The position numbers were made by a program, and so were the translations under genes. A DNA stretch of 64,000 nt from Taylorella equigenitalis ATCC 35865 (lineage in GTDB: Bacteria > Pseudomonadota > Gammaproteobacteria > Burkholderiales > Burkholderiaceae_B). Under the pieces are notes generated by a model that was not told the origin of the DNA, did not search any database, and saw only the letters and a list, made by a program, of their open reading frames with translations. Shown piece by piece: positions 42,281 through 51,726 of this stretch; the stretch's first letter is position 1, and each line of letters starts with the position of its first letter. The stretch covers positions 248,001 through 312,000 of the forward strand of contig NC_018108.1 of assembly GCF_000276685.1 (NCBI RefSeq), in the 5' to 3' direction.

Positions 42281-43379
42281 AGAACTAGAGTTAATGGGGC
42301 GATTGAGAGCATTGCCACAACCAGAATCGATTTCAAATGCTCGCATAAATCTTACATCAAACGATTATTTAGGCATAGCTTCCGATATTAAATTACGTAA
42401 GCAATTTCTTGAAAATCTCCCTTCCAAAGTAACCATGGGGTCCACGTCCTCTCGCCTTCTTACTGGAAACTCTCATGCCGCCAGCCTTCTCGAAGACACG
42501 ATGTCCTCACTATATACGAATGACTGCCTTCTTGCAAATAGTGGATATCATGCAAATATTGGAGTATTGCCAGCACTTACAAATAAGAATTCGCTAATCA
42601 TTATGGATAAGCTGGCTCACGCTTCTCTTATTGATGGGGCACGGCTCTCAGGGGCTCGTCTACTGCGATTTAGACATAATGATATGCAACATTTGGAGCA
42701 TCTGCTTGAGCAATATCACGCCCAATACGAACAAATTTTCGTGGTTGTGGAAAGTCTTTATAGCATGGATGGAGATTTCTGTGATTTACAGTCATTAGTA
42801 AAACTTAAACGTACTTACGCAAATGTATTGCTATATGTCGATGAGGCCCATGCCGTGGGCATTTATGGCGATCGTGGTCTCGGTTGTTGTGAGTCGGCAG
42901 GTGTACTTGCGGATATAGATGTTCTTGTAGGTACATTCGGAAAAGCGTATGGTTCCTATGGTGCGTATATCATTTGTTCGCAAGATTTGAAGCGGTTCTT
43001 GGTGAATTCAATGCGTTCACTAATATTTACTACTGCATTGCCACCTATAACATATGCATGGAGTGATTTTGTTGTGAATGAATTGTCCACTCATAATTGG
43101 CGTCGTGAAAAGCTTCTTACAGTATCGTCAATATTGCGTACGTCTTTTGCTTTAGGTGGCAATATTTCCCATATCGTCCCTTTGATTTTAGGTTCGGATG
43201 AGGTGGCTACTAAACTAGCCTGCAAATTGCGTGATGCTGGATTTTACTGTTTGCCAATAAGGCCTCCAACTGTACCTGAGGGGACGTCGAGAATTCGTTT
43301 TTCATTGACAGCGGATGTTGGTGAAGAAGATGTGAAGCAACTCATTAAGTTTCTAAGAGATGAAGAAGCGATTGATTAA
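42255..43379 (+). CDS. bioF: 8-amino-7-oxononanoate synthase
   Basis: A 374 aa PLP enzyme joining pimeloyl-ACP and alanine. Family motifs are NDYLGIASD, GSTSSRLLTGNS, VDEAHAVGIYG and the PLP lysine in GTFGKAYGSYG. It starts at a GTG inside the bioA 3' end (26 nt overlap), so coupling is expected. It contains two GCATTGCCA copies (42309 and 43035). Confidence 0.94.
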   Translation: MSIYKSKLEELELMGRLRALPQPESISNARINLTSNDYLGIASDIKLRKQFLENLPSKVTMGSTSSRLLTGNSHAASLLEDTMSSLYTNDCLLANSGYHANIGVLPALTNKNSLIIMDKLAHASLIDGARLSGARLLRFRHNDMQHLEHLLEQYHAQYEQIFVVVESLYSMDGDFCDLQSLVKLKRTYANVLLYVDEAHAVGIYGDRGLGCCESAGVLADIDVLVGTFGKAYGSYGAYIICSQDLKRFLVNSMRSLIFTTALPPITYAWSDFVVNELSTHNWRREKLLTVSSILRTSFALGGNISHIVPLILGSDEVATKLACKLRDAGFYCLPIRPPTVPEGTSRIRFSLTADVGEEDVKQLIKFLRDEEAID

Positions 43380-44016
43380 GGGCGCAGGGCCATCGGAGCG
43401 ATTGATTATATATTTCGCTGGTTGGGGCACAGGACCAGAGCTAGTCGACCATTTAGATGTGCCTGAAGGCTTTGATGTACTTTGCCTGTGGGACTATCGG
43501 ACTGTTGATGAATGCTTGGATATTGCCACCTGTTATAGGGATGTGCATATTGTAGCGTGGTCGCTTGGTGTAATCGTGGCCGATGCACATTGCACTCATA
43601 TAAGCATAAGCTCAGCCTGTGCTATTAATGGTACATTGCAGGCCATCGACTCTGAATACGGCTTGGATCCTAATCTATATCATAAAATGATGCTTCACTT
43701 GCATCAAGATCAACTTTACAAATTCAATAAATTAATGTGTAGGTCGCTGGATTCGCATCGCTTTTATTGCGATCGTGACTTGCGTAACCTTGAGGATAAA
43801 CGTGCGGAGCTAGAAGCTATATATCATTTAGCACATTGCAGGCAGGGAAGTCATATAAATTGGACACGTGCAATCGTATCGGATAAGGATTTTATCTTTC
43901 CATCACGCAAGCAATTATTATTTTGGCAATGCTTCCGTAATATACGCATCGATTCTAATCCTTACGGTCATATGTTTTTCGATAAAGTAAATTCATGGAG
44001 TGAATTAATGGGATGA
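43360..44016 (+). CDS. bioG: pimeloyl-[ACP] methyl ester esterase, BioG type
   Basis: A 218 aa alpha/beta-hydrolase-like protein of the BioG (DUF452) family, which replaces BioH in hydrolysing pimeloyl-ACP methyl ester. Seen: IIYFAGWGTGP near the N-terminus and the nucleophile serine in VAWSLGV. The position between bioF and bioC is the usual one for BioG. It overlaps bioF by 20 nt and bioC by 4 nt. One TGGCAATGC copy is at 43924. Confidence 0.9.
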   Translation: MKKRLIKGAGPSERLIIYFAGWGTGPELVDHLDVPEGFDVLCLWDYRTVDECLDIATCYRDVHIVAWSLGVIVADAHCTHISISSACAINGTLQAIDSEYGLDPNLYHKMMLHLHQDQLYKFNKLMCRSLDSHRFYCDRDLRNLEDKRAELEAIYHLAHCRQGSHINWTRAIVSDKDFIFPSRKQLLFWQCFRNIRIDSNPYGHMFFDKVNSWSELMG

Positions 44017-44774
44017 ATACTATCGATAAATCACGCATTAGGTCGAAATTTGCAAAATCCATTGCGACTTATGATGGGCAAGCATTAGCTCAGAAAATGA
44101 TTAATGCAAGGCTTATAGAAATATTAACGAAATATGGGCGGACTAATTTTCATAACGTCTTGGAGCTTGGATGTGGAACTGGCGATCTTAGCGAAAGGCT
44201 TGTGAACTCCTGTTATGCGGATGAATGGGTATTTAATGATTTAGTCCCTGAATGTGAGGAGATTTTACGTTCAAAGTTACCATCTTTGGATTTTAATTTT
44301 ATATGTAGTGACTCTGAGTATCTTGCGATTAATAAGAGATTTGATCTAATTGCAAGTGCAAGTACTGTCCAATGGTTTAGTGATTTAAAAGGATTTTTAA
44401 ACAAAATAAATGACCATCTTAATGACCAAGGTTTGCTTTTAATTAGTACTTTTTTGCCTGATAATTTAATTGAAATTCAAAATCTAACTAGTTTAAGTTT
44501 GAACTATTTTAAAGCAGAGTACATATTAAATGCACTTAAAACTAATTTTGAGATTTTGTATTACGAGCCCTTAAAAGTTCAACTTCAATTCAGTTCTGGT
44601 CGATGTATGCTTACTCATTTAAGAGATACTGGAGTTAATGGGATTTCAAAAAATGCATTTTCTCTAACTGAGACTCGTAAATTTTTAAGTGATTATGAGG
44701 AAGCGAGTGCATTGCCAAATGGAAATTATGCTCTCACTTACTCGGCGTTTTTGTTTTTATCTAAAAAAATATGA
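44013..44774 (+). CDS. bioC: malonyl-[ACP] O-methyltransferase BioC
   Basis: A 253 aa SAM methyltransferase that starts pimeloyl synthesis by capping malonyl-ACP. It begins with IRSKFAKSIATYDGQALAQ, motif I is VLELGCGTGDLSERL, and the later IASASTVQWFSDL is BioC-typical. ATGA overlaps occur at both ends. It is visibly more AT-rich than bioA/bioF. Confidence 0.92.
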   Translation: MNTIDKSRIRSKFAKSIATYDGQALAQKMINARLIEILTKYGRTNFHNVLELGCGTGDLSERLVNSCYADEWVFNDLVPECEEILRSKLPSLDFNFICSDSEYLAINKRFDLIASASTVQWFSDLKGFLNKINDHLNDQGLLLISTFLPDNLIEIQNLTSLSLNYFKAEYILNALKTNFEILYYEPLKVQLQFSSGRCMLTHLRDTGVNGISKNAFSLTETRKFLSDYEEASALPNGNYALTYSAFLFLSKKI

Positions 44775-45415
44775 ATAAGGTTATTTTTATAAGTGGCATC
44801 GATACCGATGTTGGCAAAACTATTTATACGGGATATTTTGCACGTGAACTCGCTAGAAAAGGTTATTCAGTGATTACTCAGAAGCTTGTACAAACTGGCT
44901 GCGAAGGGGTTTCACAGGATATTCAAATGCATCGGAAAATTCAGGAAATTGATATGTTGCCAGATGATATAAGGGGTAAAACATGTCGTTTTATTTATAA
45001 ATATCCATGCTCTCCTCATATGGCTTCCGAGATGGAGATGCGACCTCTTAATTTAGAGCAGATTTATGCAGATACTTTAGATCTTTCAAGGAGATACAGT
45101 TATGTGCTATTGGAAGGGGCTGGAGGCTTGGCTGTTCCGCTTAATAGAGATGTGACTTCACTTGATTTTATAGCAGAGCATAAAATTCCAGTAATTCTAG
45201 TGACGAATGGAAAGCTTGGGAGCATAAACCATACTCTTTTAAGTTTGATAGCATGTGAGCAAGCAGGTGTTCAGGTATTGAGAGTTGTATTTAATAAGTA
45301 TTTGATGTTTGACCCAAAGATTACTTTCAGTACTATTGAGTATTTGCGAGAGTTTATACAAAAAAAATACCCACAAACTCAATTTGAAGAGTTTGAGAGC
45401 ATTGATATTAATTAA
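44771..45415 (+). CDS. bioD: dethiobiotin synthetase BioD
   Basis: A 214 aa ATP-dependent carboxylase-like enzyme (DAPA to dethiobiotin). The P-loop is SGIDTDVGKT, and other motifs are QKLVQTG and LEGAGGLAVPL. It is the last gene of the operon. bioB is not in the window. Confidence 0.93.
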   Translation: MNKVIFISGIDTDVGKTIYTGYFARELARKGYSVITQKLVQTGCEGVSQDIQMHRKIQEIDMLPDDIRGKTCRFIYKYPCSPHMASEMEMRPLNLEQIYADTLDLSRRYSYVLLEGAGGLAVPLNRDVTSLDFIAEHKIPVILVTNGKLGSINHTLLSLIACEQAGVQVLRVVFNKYLMFDPKITFSTIEYLREFIQKKYPQTQFEEFESIDIN

Positions 45416-45539
45416 GAAACTTCTGTGCTTCATAAATAAAGTACAAAAGCAACATATTAAATTGATAAAGGTTTGTCATTTTATTTCTATATTTTTTGAT
45501 GATAATAAACCGCCTTTTCCCCTATTAAATGGAGTTATT

Positions 45540-46616
45540 ATGAAATTTTCAAAAATTGCATTGGTAGTTGCTCTTTCTGCAGCTGCTTTTACGCCAGTTA
45601 TGGCACAAGCTCAAATGGATAACAAAGATAAAATAGTTATCGCACATCGCGGAGCAAGTGGTTATCTTCCAGAACACACTTTAGAGAGTAAAGCTCTAGC
45701 TTTCGGTCAAGGTGCTGACTATCTTGAGCAAGACCTTGCAATGACTAAGGATGATCGAATTGTTGTTATTCATGATCACTTTTTAGATGGTTTAACAGAC
45801 GTTGCGAAAAAATTTCCAGATCGCAAACGTGCTGACGGTCGTTACTACGTAGTTGATTTCACATTAGACGAAATCAAAACACTTGAAATGACTGAGAATT
45901 TCAAAGATAAAGATGGCAAACAAGAGGCTGTATACCCTAACCGCTTTCCACTTTGGAACTCACATTTTGCAATTCATACTCTTGAAGAAGAGATTGAATT
46001 TATCCAAGGTTTAGAAAAATCTACTGGCAAAAAAATAGGTATTTATCCAGAAATTAAAGCACCATGGTTGCACCACCAAGAGGGTAAGGATATCGCTAAA
46101 GCAACTTTAGAGATTTTGAAAAAATATGGCTATGATTCAAAAGATGACCCTATTTATTTTCAAACCTTCGATTTCAATGAATTAAAACGCATTAAAACTG
46201 AACTATTACCTGAATTAGGTATGGATCTTAAATTAGTTCAACTAATTGCATACTCTGATTGGGGTGAGACACAAGAGAAAAATGCTGAAGGCAAATGGGT
46301 AAACTATAGCTATGACTGGATGTTCGAGCCAGGTGCTATGGCAGAAATCGCTAAATATGCAGATGGTGTTGGCCCTGGTTGGTATATGCTTGTTGATGAT
46401 AAAAAATCTCAACCTGATAATATCGTATATACACCAATGGTTGAAGAACTTAAAAAGCAAAAACTTGAACTTCACCCATACACAGTTAGAAAAGATGCAC
46501 TTCCTGCATTTTTCACTGACGTAAACCAAATGTATGATGCTTTATTAAATAAAGCTGGTTCAACTGGTATCTTTACTGATTTCCCAGATACTGCAGTTAA
46601 GTTTTTAGGTAAGTAA
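45540..46616 (+). CDS. glpQ: glycerophosphodiester phosphodiesterase, periplasmic (GlpQ type)
   Basis: A 358 aa GDPD-family enzyme releasing glycerol-3-phosphate from phospholipid head-group diesters. It has a signal peptide (about 1-24, ending PVMAQA; no lipobox) and catalytic His/Arg and Glu in IAHRGASGYLPEHTLES, then YLEQDLAMTKDD and VVIHDHFLDG. The ATG at 45540 has a GGAG site 6 nt before it; the longer in-frame ORF runs into bioD and is rejected. A terminator follows. Confidence 0.93.
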   Translation: MKFSKIALVVALSAAAFTPVMAQAQMDNKDKIVIAHRGASGYLPEHTLESKALAFGQGADYLEQDLAMTKDDRIVVIHDHFLDGLTDVAKKFPDRKRADGRYYVVDFTLDEIKTLEMTENFKDKDGKQEAVYPNRFPLWNSHFAIHTLEEEIEFIQGLEKSTGKKIGIYPEIKAPWLHHQEGKDIAKATLEILKKYGYDSKDDPIYFQTFDFNELKRIKTELLPELGMDLKLVQLIAYSDWGETQEKNAEGKWVNYSYDWMFEPGAMAEIAKYADGVGPGWYMLVDDKKSQPDNIVYTPMVEELKKQKLELHPYTVRKDALPAFFTDVNQMYDALLNKAGSTGIFTDFPDTAVKFLGK

Positions 46617-46629
46617 TTATTTGCCATTT

Positions 46630-46667
46630 ATTCCGCATGAATACGAGTGTTTATGCGGAATTTTAAT
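46630..46667 (+). terminator. terminator of glpQ
   Basis: A 9 bp stem ATTCCGCAT/ATGCGGAAT followed by TTTTAAT, just 13 nt after the glpQ stop. Confidence 0.7.
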
Positions 46668-46679
46668 AGGAAAAAATAA

Positions 46680-46709
46680 CCCGCAAACTCTTTAAATAGA
46701 ATTTGCGGG
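46680..46709 (-). terminator. terminator of the convergent alcohol dehydrogenase gene
   Basis: An 8 bp stem CCCGCAAA/TTTGCGGG. Read on the minus strand it is followed by TTATTTTTT, consistent with ending the leftward adh transcript. Confidence 0.65.
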
Positions 46710-46745
46710 GCTATTAATCAATTAAGTATGAATTTCTAGAAGTGC

Positions 46746-47846
46746 TTAAGGTTTAATAGCAACTTTAAGAACACCATCACGTTGATTCATGAACAAGTCA
46801 TAAGCTTCAACGATATCATCTAGTTTGTACTCGTGAGTAACTAGAGGTCTAAGATCTACACGACCACTATCAACTACTTTAAGTAGACGACGCATGCGTT
46901 CTTTACCGCCAGGGCAAAGAGCAGTGTTAATCTTATGATCGCCTAGACCAGCAGCAAACGCACTTAGTGGAATAACTAGATCTTCAGAATAAACACCTAA
47001 GCTTGAAAGAGTACCGCCTGGTTTAAGAACTTTAAGAGCTTGCTCAAAAGTTTTTTGAGTTCCAAGTGCTTCGATTGAAGCGTCAGCTCCACGACCTTTA
47101 GTGATTTTCATAACTTCGTCTACAACGTCTGCATTACGGAAGTTGATAGTTATGTCAGCTCCTAGTTTTTTAGAGATAGCAAGACGATCATCGTTACCGT
47201 CAACCGCAATAATTGTAGAAGCACCAAGAAGTTTAGCACCTGCAGTTGCACATAATCCGATAGGGCCTTGAGCAAAAACTACTACAAAGTCACCAAGGCG
47301 GATATTTGCGTTTTCTGCACCTTTAAACCCAGTAGACATAATGTCTGGGCACATAAGTACATCTTCGTCAGTAAGTCCTTCTGGTACAGGTTCCATATTA
47401 GCCTCTGCATCTGGAACTAAAACGTATTCAGCTTGAGTGCCATCGATAATATTACCGAAGCGCCATCCAGCTGTAGCCTTATATCCGTGGCAAGAGCAAG
47501 TACCATCAGCAGTCAAGTATGCACCGTCTTGAGATGGAACGCCGTCCTGGCAAGGGTAAGAAGTAAAGCTAGGGCAAATAGCACCAGCAATTACGCGTTG
47601 ACCCTCTTTGTAGCCTTTTACGTTACTACCTAGTTTTTCAATAATACCAACTGGTTCGTGACCAATAGTTAGATTTTTTTCAACAGGATACTCACCTTTA
47701 AAAATATGAATATCAGTACCGCAGATAGTAGTAGTCGTAATTTTTACTAATGCATCGTTAGGACCAACATCTGGGATTTTTTTATCGACAAGTTCGATAC
47801 GATTTTTTTCTACAAAAACCGCTGCTTTCATCATAGTCATAGTCAA
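46746..47846 (-). CDS. zinc-dependent NAD(P) alcohol dehydrogenase
   Basis: A 366 aa medium-chain dehydrogenase. Catalytic zinc residues are in TICGTDIHIF and GHEPVGI with Asp in MCPDIMSTG. The nucleotide motif is VVVFAQGPIGLCATAGAK. The segment where many members carry a four-Cys structural zinc lobe is replaced by a loop with scattered Cys (CPSFTSYPC ... CSCHG), reminiscent of the secondary-alcohol (isopropanol-type) dehydrogenases. A very good GGAGGG site precedes the ATG. Substrate is not determined. Confidence 0.88.
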   Translation of the reverse strand: MTMTMMKAAVFVEKNRIELVDKKIPDVGPNDALVKITTTTICGTDIHIFKGEYPVEKNLTIGHEPVGIIEKLGSNVKGYKEGQRVIAGAICPSFTSYPCQDGVPSQDGAYLTADGTCSCHGYKATAGWRFGNIIDGTQAEYVLVPDAEANMEPVPEGLTDEDVLMCPDIMSTGFKGAENANIRLGDFVVVFAQGPIGLCATAGAKLLGASTIIAVDGNDDRLAISKKLGADITINFRNADVVDEVMKITKGRGADASIEALGTQKTFEQALKVLKPGGTLSSLGVYSEDLVIPLSAFAAGLGDHKINTALCPGGKERMRRLLKVVDSGRVDLRPLVTHEYKLDDIVEAYDLFMNQRDGVLKVAIKP

Positions 47847-48184
47847 CCCTCCTGAGGTTTGCTATTAATCGGGTCTTATAATTATTACAAAATACTCGCA
47901 AAAGTACAAATTACACAGTTGCTTACATTTTATTTATGTTCGGTGAGCATTTTTTTGTAATATTGGCAATGCAAGTGCCTTATAATTTTAAATTCACTTC
48001 ACCACCGCCTTAATATCTGTCTAGTCAAGCACATACTTTTAATTTACTTTAAGCATAAAAATTTAAACGGATTTTGTACCAATTTGTAAATTTTGTAACA
48101 GAATGTCTTTAAGTCTTTTGACGTTAATTTCATTGAAATAATTCCCCAATAAAATGGTTTTATTTGGAAGGCAAGGGGTGGTAT
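47847..48184. other. intergenic region between adh and the orphan gene pair
   Basis: 338 nt without a supported gene. It contains the adh ribosome-binding site at the left edge and one exact TGGCAATGC word (47964-47972), the only copy found outside coding sequence. No convincing hairpin or promoter box was recognised. Confidence 0.5.
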
Positions 48185-49021
48185 GTGTATATAGAAAATT
48201 TAGAAATTTTTAAATCTGTAAATCTGTTTAATGATTATTCTTCTCCTGATATGAAGTGTGGAGATTTAAATTTAGAAACTCTGCTTTCTAAATTTAAAAT
48301 AATTAATCCATCTCAACTCTTAAATCCCTACACTGGACAGCTGTTTCAACTGGACCCGAACCCTATAACTGGATTTAAATATAAACCAAGAAAAAAGTTG
48401 AATACCCAACTAATTACTGAAATGTTATTTGACGAATTTCGACATTTCGTTGGTTATTATTCTATGTTTGGATTAGGAGGACCTTCCACAAGGGTAATAT
48501 ACAAATTGATAGATAGATTTCAACAAAATTCATCCGCTCCGTTCAATCATCCCGACCTAGATAGAATCTATAAATCTCGTATATATAAGGATGCAGGTGT
48601 AGGTATTAGTAAGGACGGTTATTTGAGCATAACTCATATAGAAGAAATTTTAAATAACAATTCTGATAAATCAAAATCTCAACTCGTAGAAATGCTGCAT
48701 GAACTCATTGCTGGTAAAAAATTACCAAAATTTAATTCGTTCTGGGACTACTTTAATGGAACTATAATTTCTATACACGATATACATGCAACTAGGATAG
48801 TTATTAAACATTTAGATATAAATAAAAATGGGTACGATGGGGTGATTGGATTCTATGCTCAAGATCATTTCGGTTTGGACGATAATGATGTTCTTAAAAT
48901 TCCTCAAAATTATATACAACCCTTTGGAATATGGTTTCTCCTTCAAAGATATGAAAAGTTTGCTTTCAAACCATTTTTATTTAATATGCAATCAGAAATA
49001 AAAATACAAAAAAGGTTGTGA
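48185..49021 (+). CDS. DUF3289-like protein, possible secreted effector
   Basis: About 278 aa, no signal peptide or membrane segment. The C-terminal half carries a pattern I recall from the DUF3289 family: LPKFNSFWDYFNGTIISIHD, AQDHFGLDDNDV, IWFLLQRYEKFAFKPF and a final NMQSEI. Members occur near type VI secretion or VgrG genes in enterobacteria; their activity is not known to me. The GTG at 48185 is chosen because it has AGGGG 7 nt upstream; a TTG at 48164 is the alternative. The gene is visibly more AT-rich than its neighbours and lacks the GCATTGCCA word, suggesting acquisition. It is followed after 1 nt by a membrane-anchored partner. Confidence 0.65.
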   Translation: MYIENLEIFKSVNLFNDYSSPDMKCGDLNLETLLSKFKIINPSQLLNPYTGQLFQLDPNPITGFKYKPRKKLNTQLITEMLFDEFRHFVGYYSMFGLGGPSTRVIYKLIDRFQQNSSAPFNHPDLDRIYKSRIYKDAGVGISKDGYLSITHIEEILNNNSDKSKSQLVEMLHELIAGKKLPKFNSFWDYFNGTIISIHDIHATRIVIKHLDINKNGYDGVIGFYAQDHFGLDDNDVLKIPQNYIQPFGIWFLLQRYEKFAFKPFLFNMQSEIKIQKRL

Positions 49022-49022
49022 T

Positions 49023-49586
49023 ATGTTCAAATTTATTTTGAAATTATTTATTCTGGTTTCATTGATATGGCTCGGAGTAAGTGCATACTATGTAATCACA
49101 GCCGAAAAATTAGATGCACTTTATTTTCTTAAATTAAAAGAAATCGTTATTAATGGGTCTAAGCGCCCAGCCAATTATACATATAACTTGATTTTGAACA
49201 GAAAACCGTATTCAATGAATAGCTATATTAAGTGGTGGGATAGTTATTATTTAAAAATTATTAATGAAATTGAATTTGACGACGAAAAAGAAATAACCGT
49301 GTGGTTAGCTGAAGGCGGTCTAGTAGAAGCCCCAGATAATTATAAGCTCAACGGTATTTTTGCCAATGATGGGGATTATTACTGTTTTGATGAAATTAAA
49401 TCTCCAAAGTGCTGTGTGCCAAAATCTAATTTATTCGGTGTTATATATATCAAAAAGGATGGGAACTACGAACTTCATAGACCTGATGCATCAATAATTG
49501 AGCCCTATTTAGTTTATGATTCTAAGTCAGGGAAGATTATTGATCCATACGCAAAAAATCTTAGGGTATTTAAGCCAAATTTTTGA
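49023..49586 (+). CDS. membrane-anchored DUF943-like protein, possible partner/immunity
   Basis: A 187 aa protein with one N-terminal transmembrane helix (about 5-25) and an extracytoplasmic domain. Features resembling the enterobacterial DUF943 family are a KWW motif (SYIKWWDSYY), the block YYCFDEIKSPKCCVPKSN, and a later DGNYEL. DUF943 genes often accompany DUF3289 genes, to my recollection. The one-base gap to the upstream gene and shared AT-richness support a functional pair, perhaps effector and protector. The assignment is tentative. Confidence 0.55.
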   Translation: MFKFILKLFILVSLIWLGVSAYYVITAEKLDALYFLKLKEIVINGSKRPANYTYNLILNRKPYSMNSYIKWWDSYYLKIINEIEFDDEKEITVWLAEGGLVEAPDNYKLNGIFANDGDYYCFDEIKSPKCCVPKSNLFGVIYIKKDGNYELHRPDASIIEPYLVYDSKSGKIIDPYAKNLRVFKPNF

Positions 49587-49599
49587 GCATCATTTCAGA

Positions 49600-50187
49600 T
49601 TACCGAATTCGAAAAATCATCTCATCTAATTTAAGTAAAGTGGCTACTCCTAATAATATGAAAAGTAATGCCGCTACATACCTAATTGTTTTAAACCGCA
49701 ATTTCTGAGACATCTTATGTCCAAAATAAACTGCTGGTGCATTTGCGAACATTAATCCTGTAGTTGTTCCCATAATTACTGCCCACGCAGGATGATATTT
49801 TGCTGCTAATCCAATTGTCGCTATTTGAGTTTTATCGCCCATCTCCGCGAAAAAAAACGCAATCAGAGTCACAACGAATGCACCATATTTACTACCCTGT
49901 GACTTTATTTCACCGTCGTCAAGTTTATCGGGAATGAGAGACCACAAGCCCATTGCCACGAAAAGGCCGCCAATAATATATCTAAGAGTTTCAGGTGAAA
50001 TCTGTGTTTGGATCCATGCACCAACTGCTCCAGCCAATGCATGATTTAATACTGTGGCAATAAGAATTCCGGTCACGATGGCAATAGGTTTTTTATATCG
50101 TGCCGCTAGCAATAGTGCAAGTAGCTGTGTTTTGTCTCCTATTTCAGCGACAGCCATTAAAAAAGTGGATACAAGGTAAGTGTTCAT
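49600..50187 (-). CDS. GDT1/UPF0016 family cation exporter (MneA-like)
   Basis: A 195 aa protein with about six hydrophobic helices and the two family repeats AEIGDKTQ (residue ~14) and AEMGDKTQ (residue ~116). Bacterial members export manganese. It diverges from the Slam gene with 131 nt between starts; a Fur-box-like site lies in that gap. No yybP-ykoY-type riboswitch was recognised. It ends just beyond the DUF943-like stop (convergent). Confidence 0.88.
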   Translation of the reverse strand: MNTYLVSTFLMAVAEIGDKTQLLALLLAARYKKPIAIVTGILIATVLNHALAGAVGAWIQTQISPETLRYIIGGLFVAMGLWSLIPDKLDDGEIKSQGSKYGAFVVTLIAFFFAEMGDKTQIATIGLAAKYHPAWAVIMGTTTGLMFANAPAVYFGHKMSQKLRFKTIRYVAALLFILLGVATLLKLDEMIFRIR

Positions 50188-50277
50188 AGTGGTGCTTAAT
50201 TGAAAGAAATCATATTAGCACCGCAGAAGTAACAAAATATTTTTCTTACGTTTTAACAAATATGTGGTAAATCAAGA

Positions 50278-50292
50278 TGAGAATTATTATCA
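50278..50292. promoter_or_regulatory. Fur box upstream of slam
   Basis: TGAGAATTATTATCA matches the 7-1-7 Fur consensus TGATAATNATTATCA at 13 of 14 informative positions. It is 27 nt before the slam start codon, in the divergent gap with the MneA-like gene, so iron repression of slam is predicted. Confidence 0.75.
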
Positions 50293-50318
50293 TATAGAGT
50301 TTCATTTTTGGGGAATAC

Positions 50319-51725
50319 ATGAAGCCATACGTTTTATCTCTCTTGATGGTTTTTGCTAGTTTCAATTATGCTTATGCAATAGATGACCATGTCTATATCC
50401 CAGAACATGTCGAGAAAAAAATATTAGAAAACCCTCTTAAAGAGCAACAAACAACGGTTGAAGTCACTTCAAAAGAGATTGCTTCAAATCCTGACCTTAT
50501 CGTTAGGGCAATGCTATATGTACTTATAAACAATAATATCGATGATATTGTTTTCCTGTATCCATACTACGAGGCATTGCCACCAGAAGCAAAAGAGCCA
50601 GTTGTGCACTCGTGGGCCAGGGGTGTATATGGAGTGTATTCAAACAAAGTGCATGAGGGCATTTCAGATTTAAGAGAAGTCATTAGTCAGCGACCCGATA
50701 TTGTGCAAGCTAGAATTCAACTTGCAATGGCACTATATTTAGATAATCAATATATTGCATCCAAAGATCAGTTCCAAAAACTTAAGGGTGAGGGAGGTGA
50801 GAATTCGGGGCTAGTACAACTAAGCGATACATTTATAGAACGCATTGAGAATAAAAGCGATTTTGAGTTCACGCTAAACGCAAGGTATATCGTGGACGAT
50901 AACCTAAATCAGGCTCCAGAAAATCCAGATTTGGGGGGCGGTTGGAAAGCAGAACCTGCGAAATCCGATAGGGGGCTGGGGCTGAGCGTGAACATTGCCA
51001 AACGATTTGTCATAGCGGATAATTTTTTTGCAGACATTAATTTAAATAGCAATGGAAAGTTTTATAAAAAATACGGGCGACAAAATGAACTAAATAATCG
51101 CCTAAGCCTAACTATTGGACATTCTGAAGCAAAGTGGAGTCTGTTTACTGGACCAATCTTCGGGCTTGATTTAAACGGTCAAAATCAAGAGCAAAAAAAA
51201 TTAGATAAATATTCTCGGTCTTTGGGGATGAGCATCAATGGCAATTATTGGCTTACTAAAAATAATCGTAGCTTTGCATATGTCGAGCATTCACGTCTTT
51301 ACCATACGCAACGAAAACATCTAAATGGTCGTCAATCGTTTGCATCTTTAGGGCTTTCATATTTTCCAAATGCACGACACAACATTTATTTACTGGCGGA
51401 CTTTTTGAGATATAAAGCTAAATTTAAAGACGATTCGTATGTTCGAAAAGGGCTTAGACTGGGGCTCATAAAGGAGTGGAATGGAGGTCTTTCAACTCAA
51501 TTAGAAGCCTCAAAACACCTAAAAACTTTTGATGGAATTGGATTCTTTAACAAGGTCCAGACCAATCATGATTACGAATTAGGTGTCACGATATGGCATA
51601 GAAACTTACACTTCGCAGGTCTTACACCGCGTATTAATTACACCTATCATAAGACAAAGAGCAATGTCGCCCTTTATGCTTACAACAAGCATAATGTATA
51701 TTTCTCAGTAAGTAAGAGTTTTTAA
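50319..51725 (+). CDS. slam: Slam: surface lipoprotein assembly modulator
   Basis: A 468 aa outer-membrane protein. It has a signal peptide (about 1-20, ending AYA), a helical TPR-like N-terminal domain (about 50-175; ISDLREVISQRPDIVQARIQ), then a beta-barrel of the DUF560/Slam type (about 180-468) with alternating strands to the C-terminal KHNVYFSVSKSF. Slam proteins move lipoproteins such as TbpB across the outer membrane. The TbpB-like gene lies 1 kb downstream. It ends 1 nt from the convergent queF. One GCATTGCCA copy is at 50574. Confidence 0.88.
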   Translation: MKPYVLSLLMVFASFNYAYAIDDHVYIPEHVEKKILENPLKEQQTTVEVTSKEIASNPDLIVRAMLYVLINNNIDDIVFLYPYYEALPPEAKEPVVHSWARGVYGVYSNKVHEGISDLREVISQRPDIVQARIQLAMALYLDNQYIASKDQFQKLKGEGGENSGLVQLSDTFIERIENKSDFEFTLNARYIVDDNLNQAPENPDLGGGWKAEPAKSDRGLGLSVNIAKRFVIADNFFADINLNSNGKFYKKYGRQNELNNRLSLTIGHSEAKWSLFTGPIFGLDLNGQNQEQKKLDKYSRSLGMSINGNYWLTKNNRSFAYVEHSRLYHTQRKHLNGRQSFASLGLSYFPNARHNIYLLADFLRYKAKFKDDSYVRKGLRLGLIKEWNGGLSTQLEASKHLKTFDGIGFFNKVQTNHDYELGVTIWHRNLHFAGLTPRINYTYHKTKSNVALYAYNKHNVYFSVSKSF

Positions 51726-51726
51726 A

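Noticed and set aside
50188-50277. Manganese (yybP-ykoY) riboswitch before the GDT1-family exporter
   Set aside because: The gap is short and the conserved loop sequences of that riboswitch were not recognisable.
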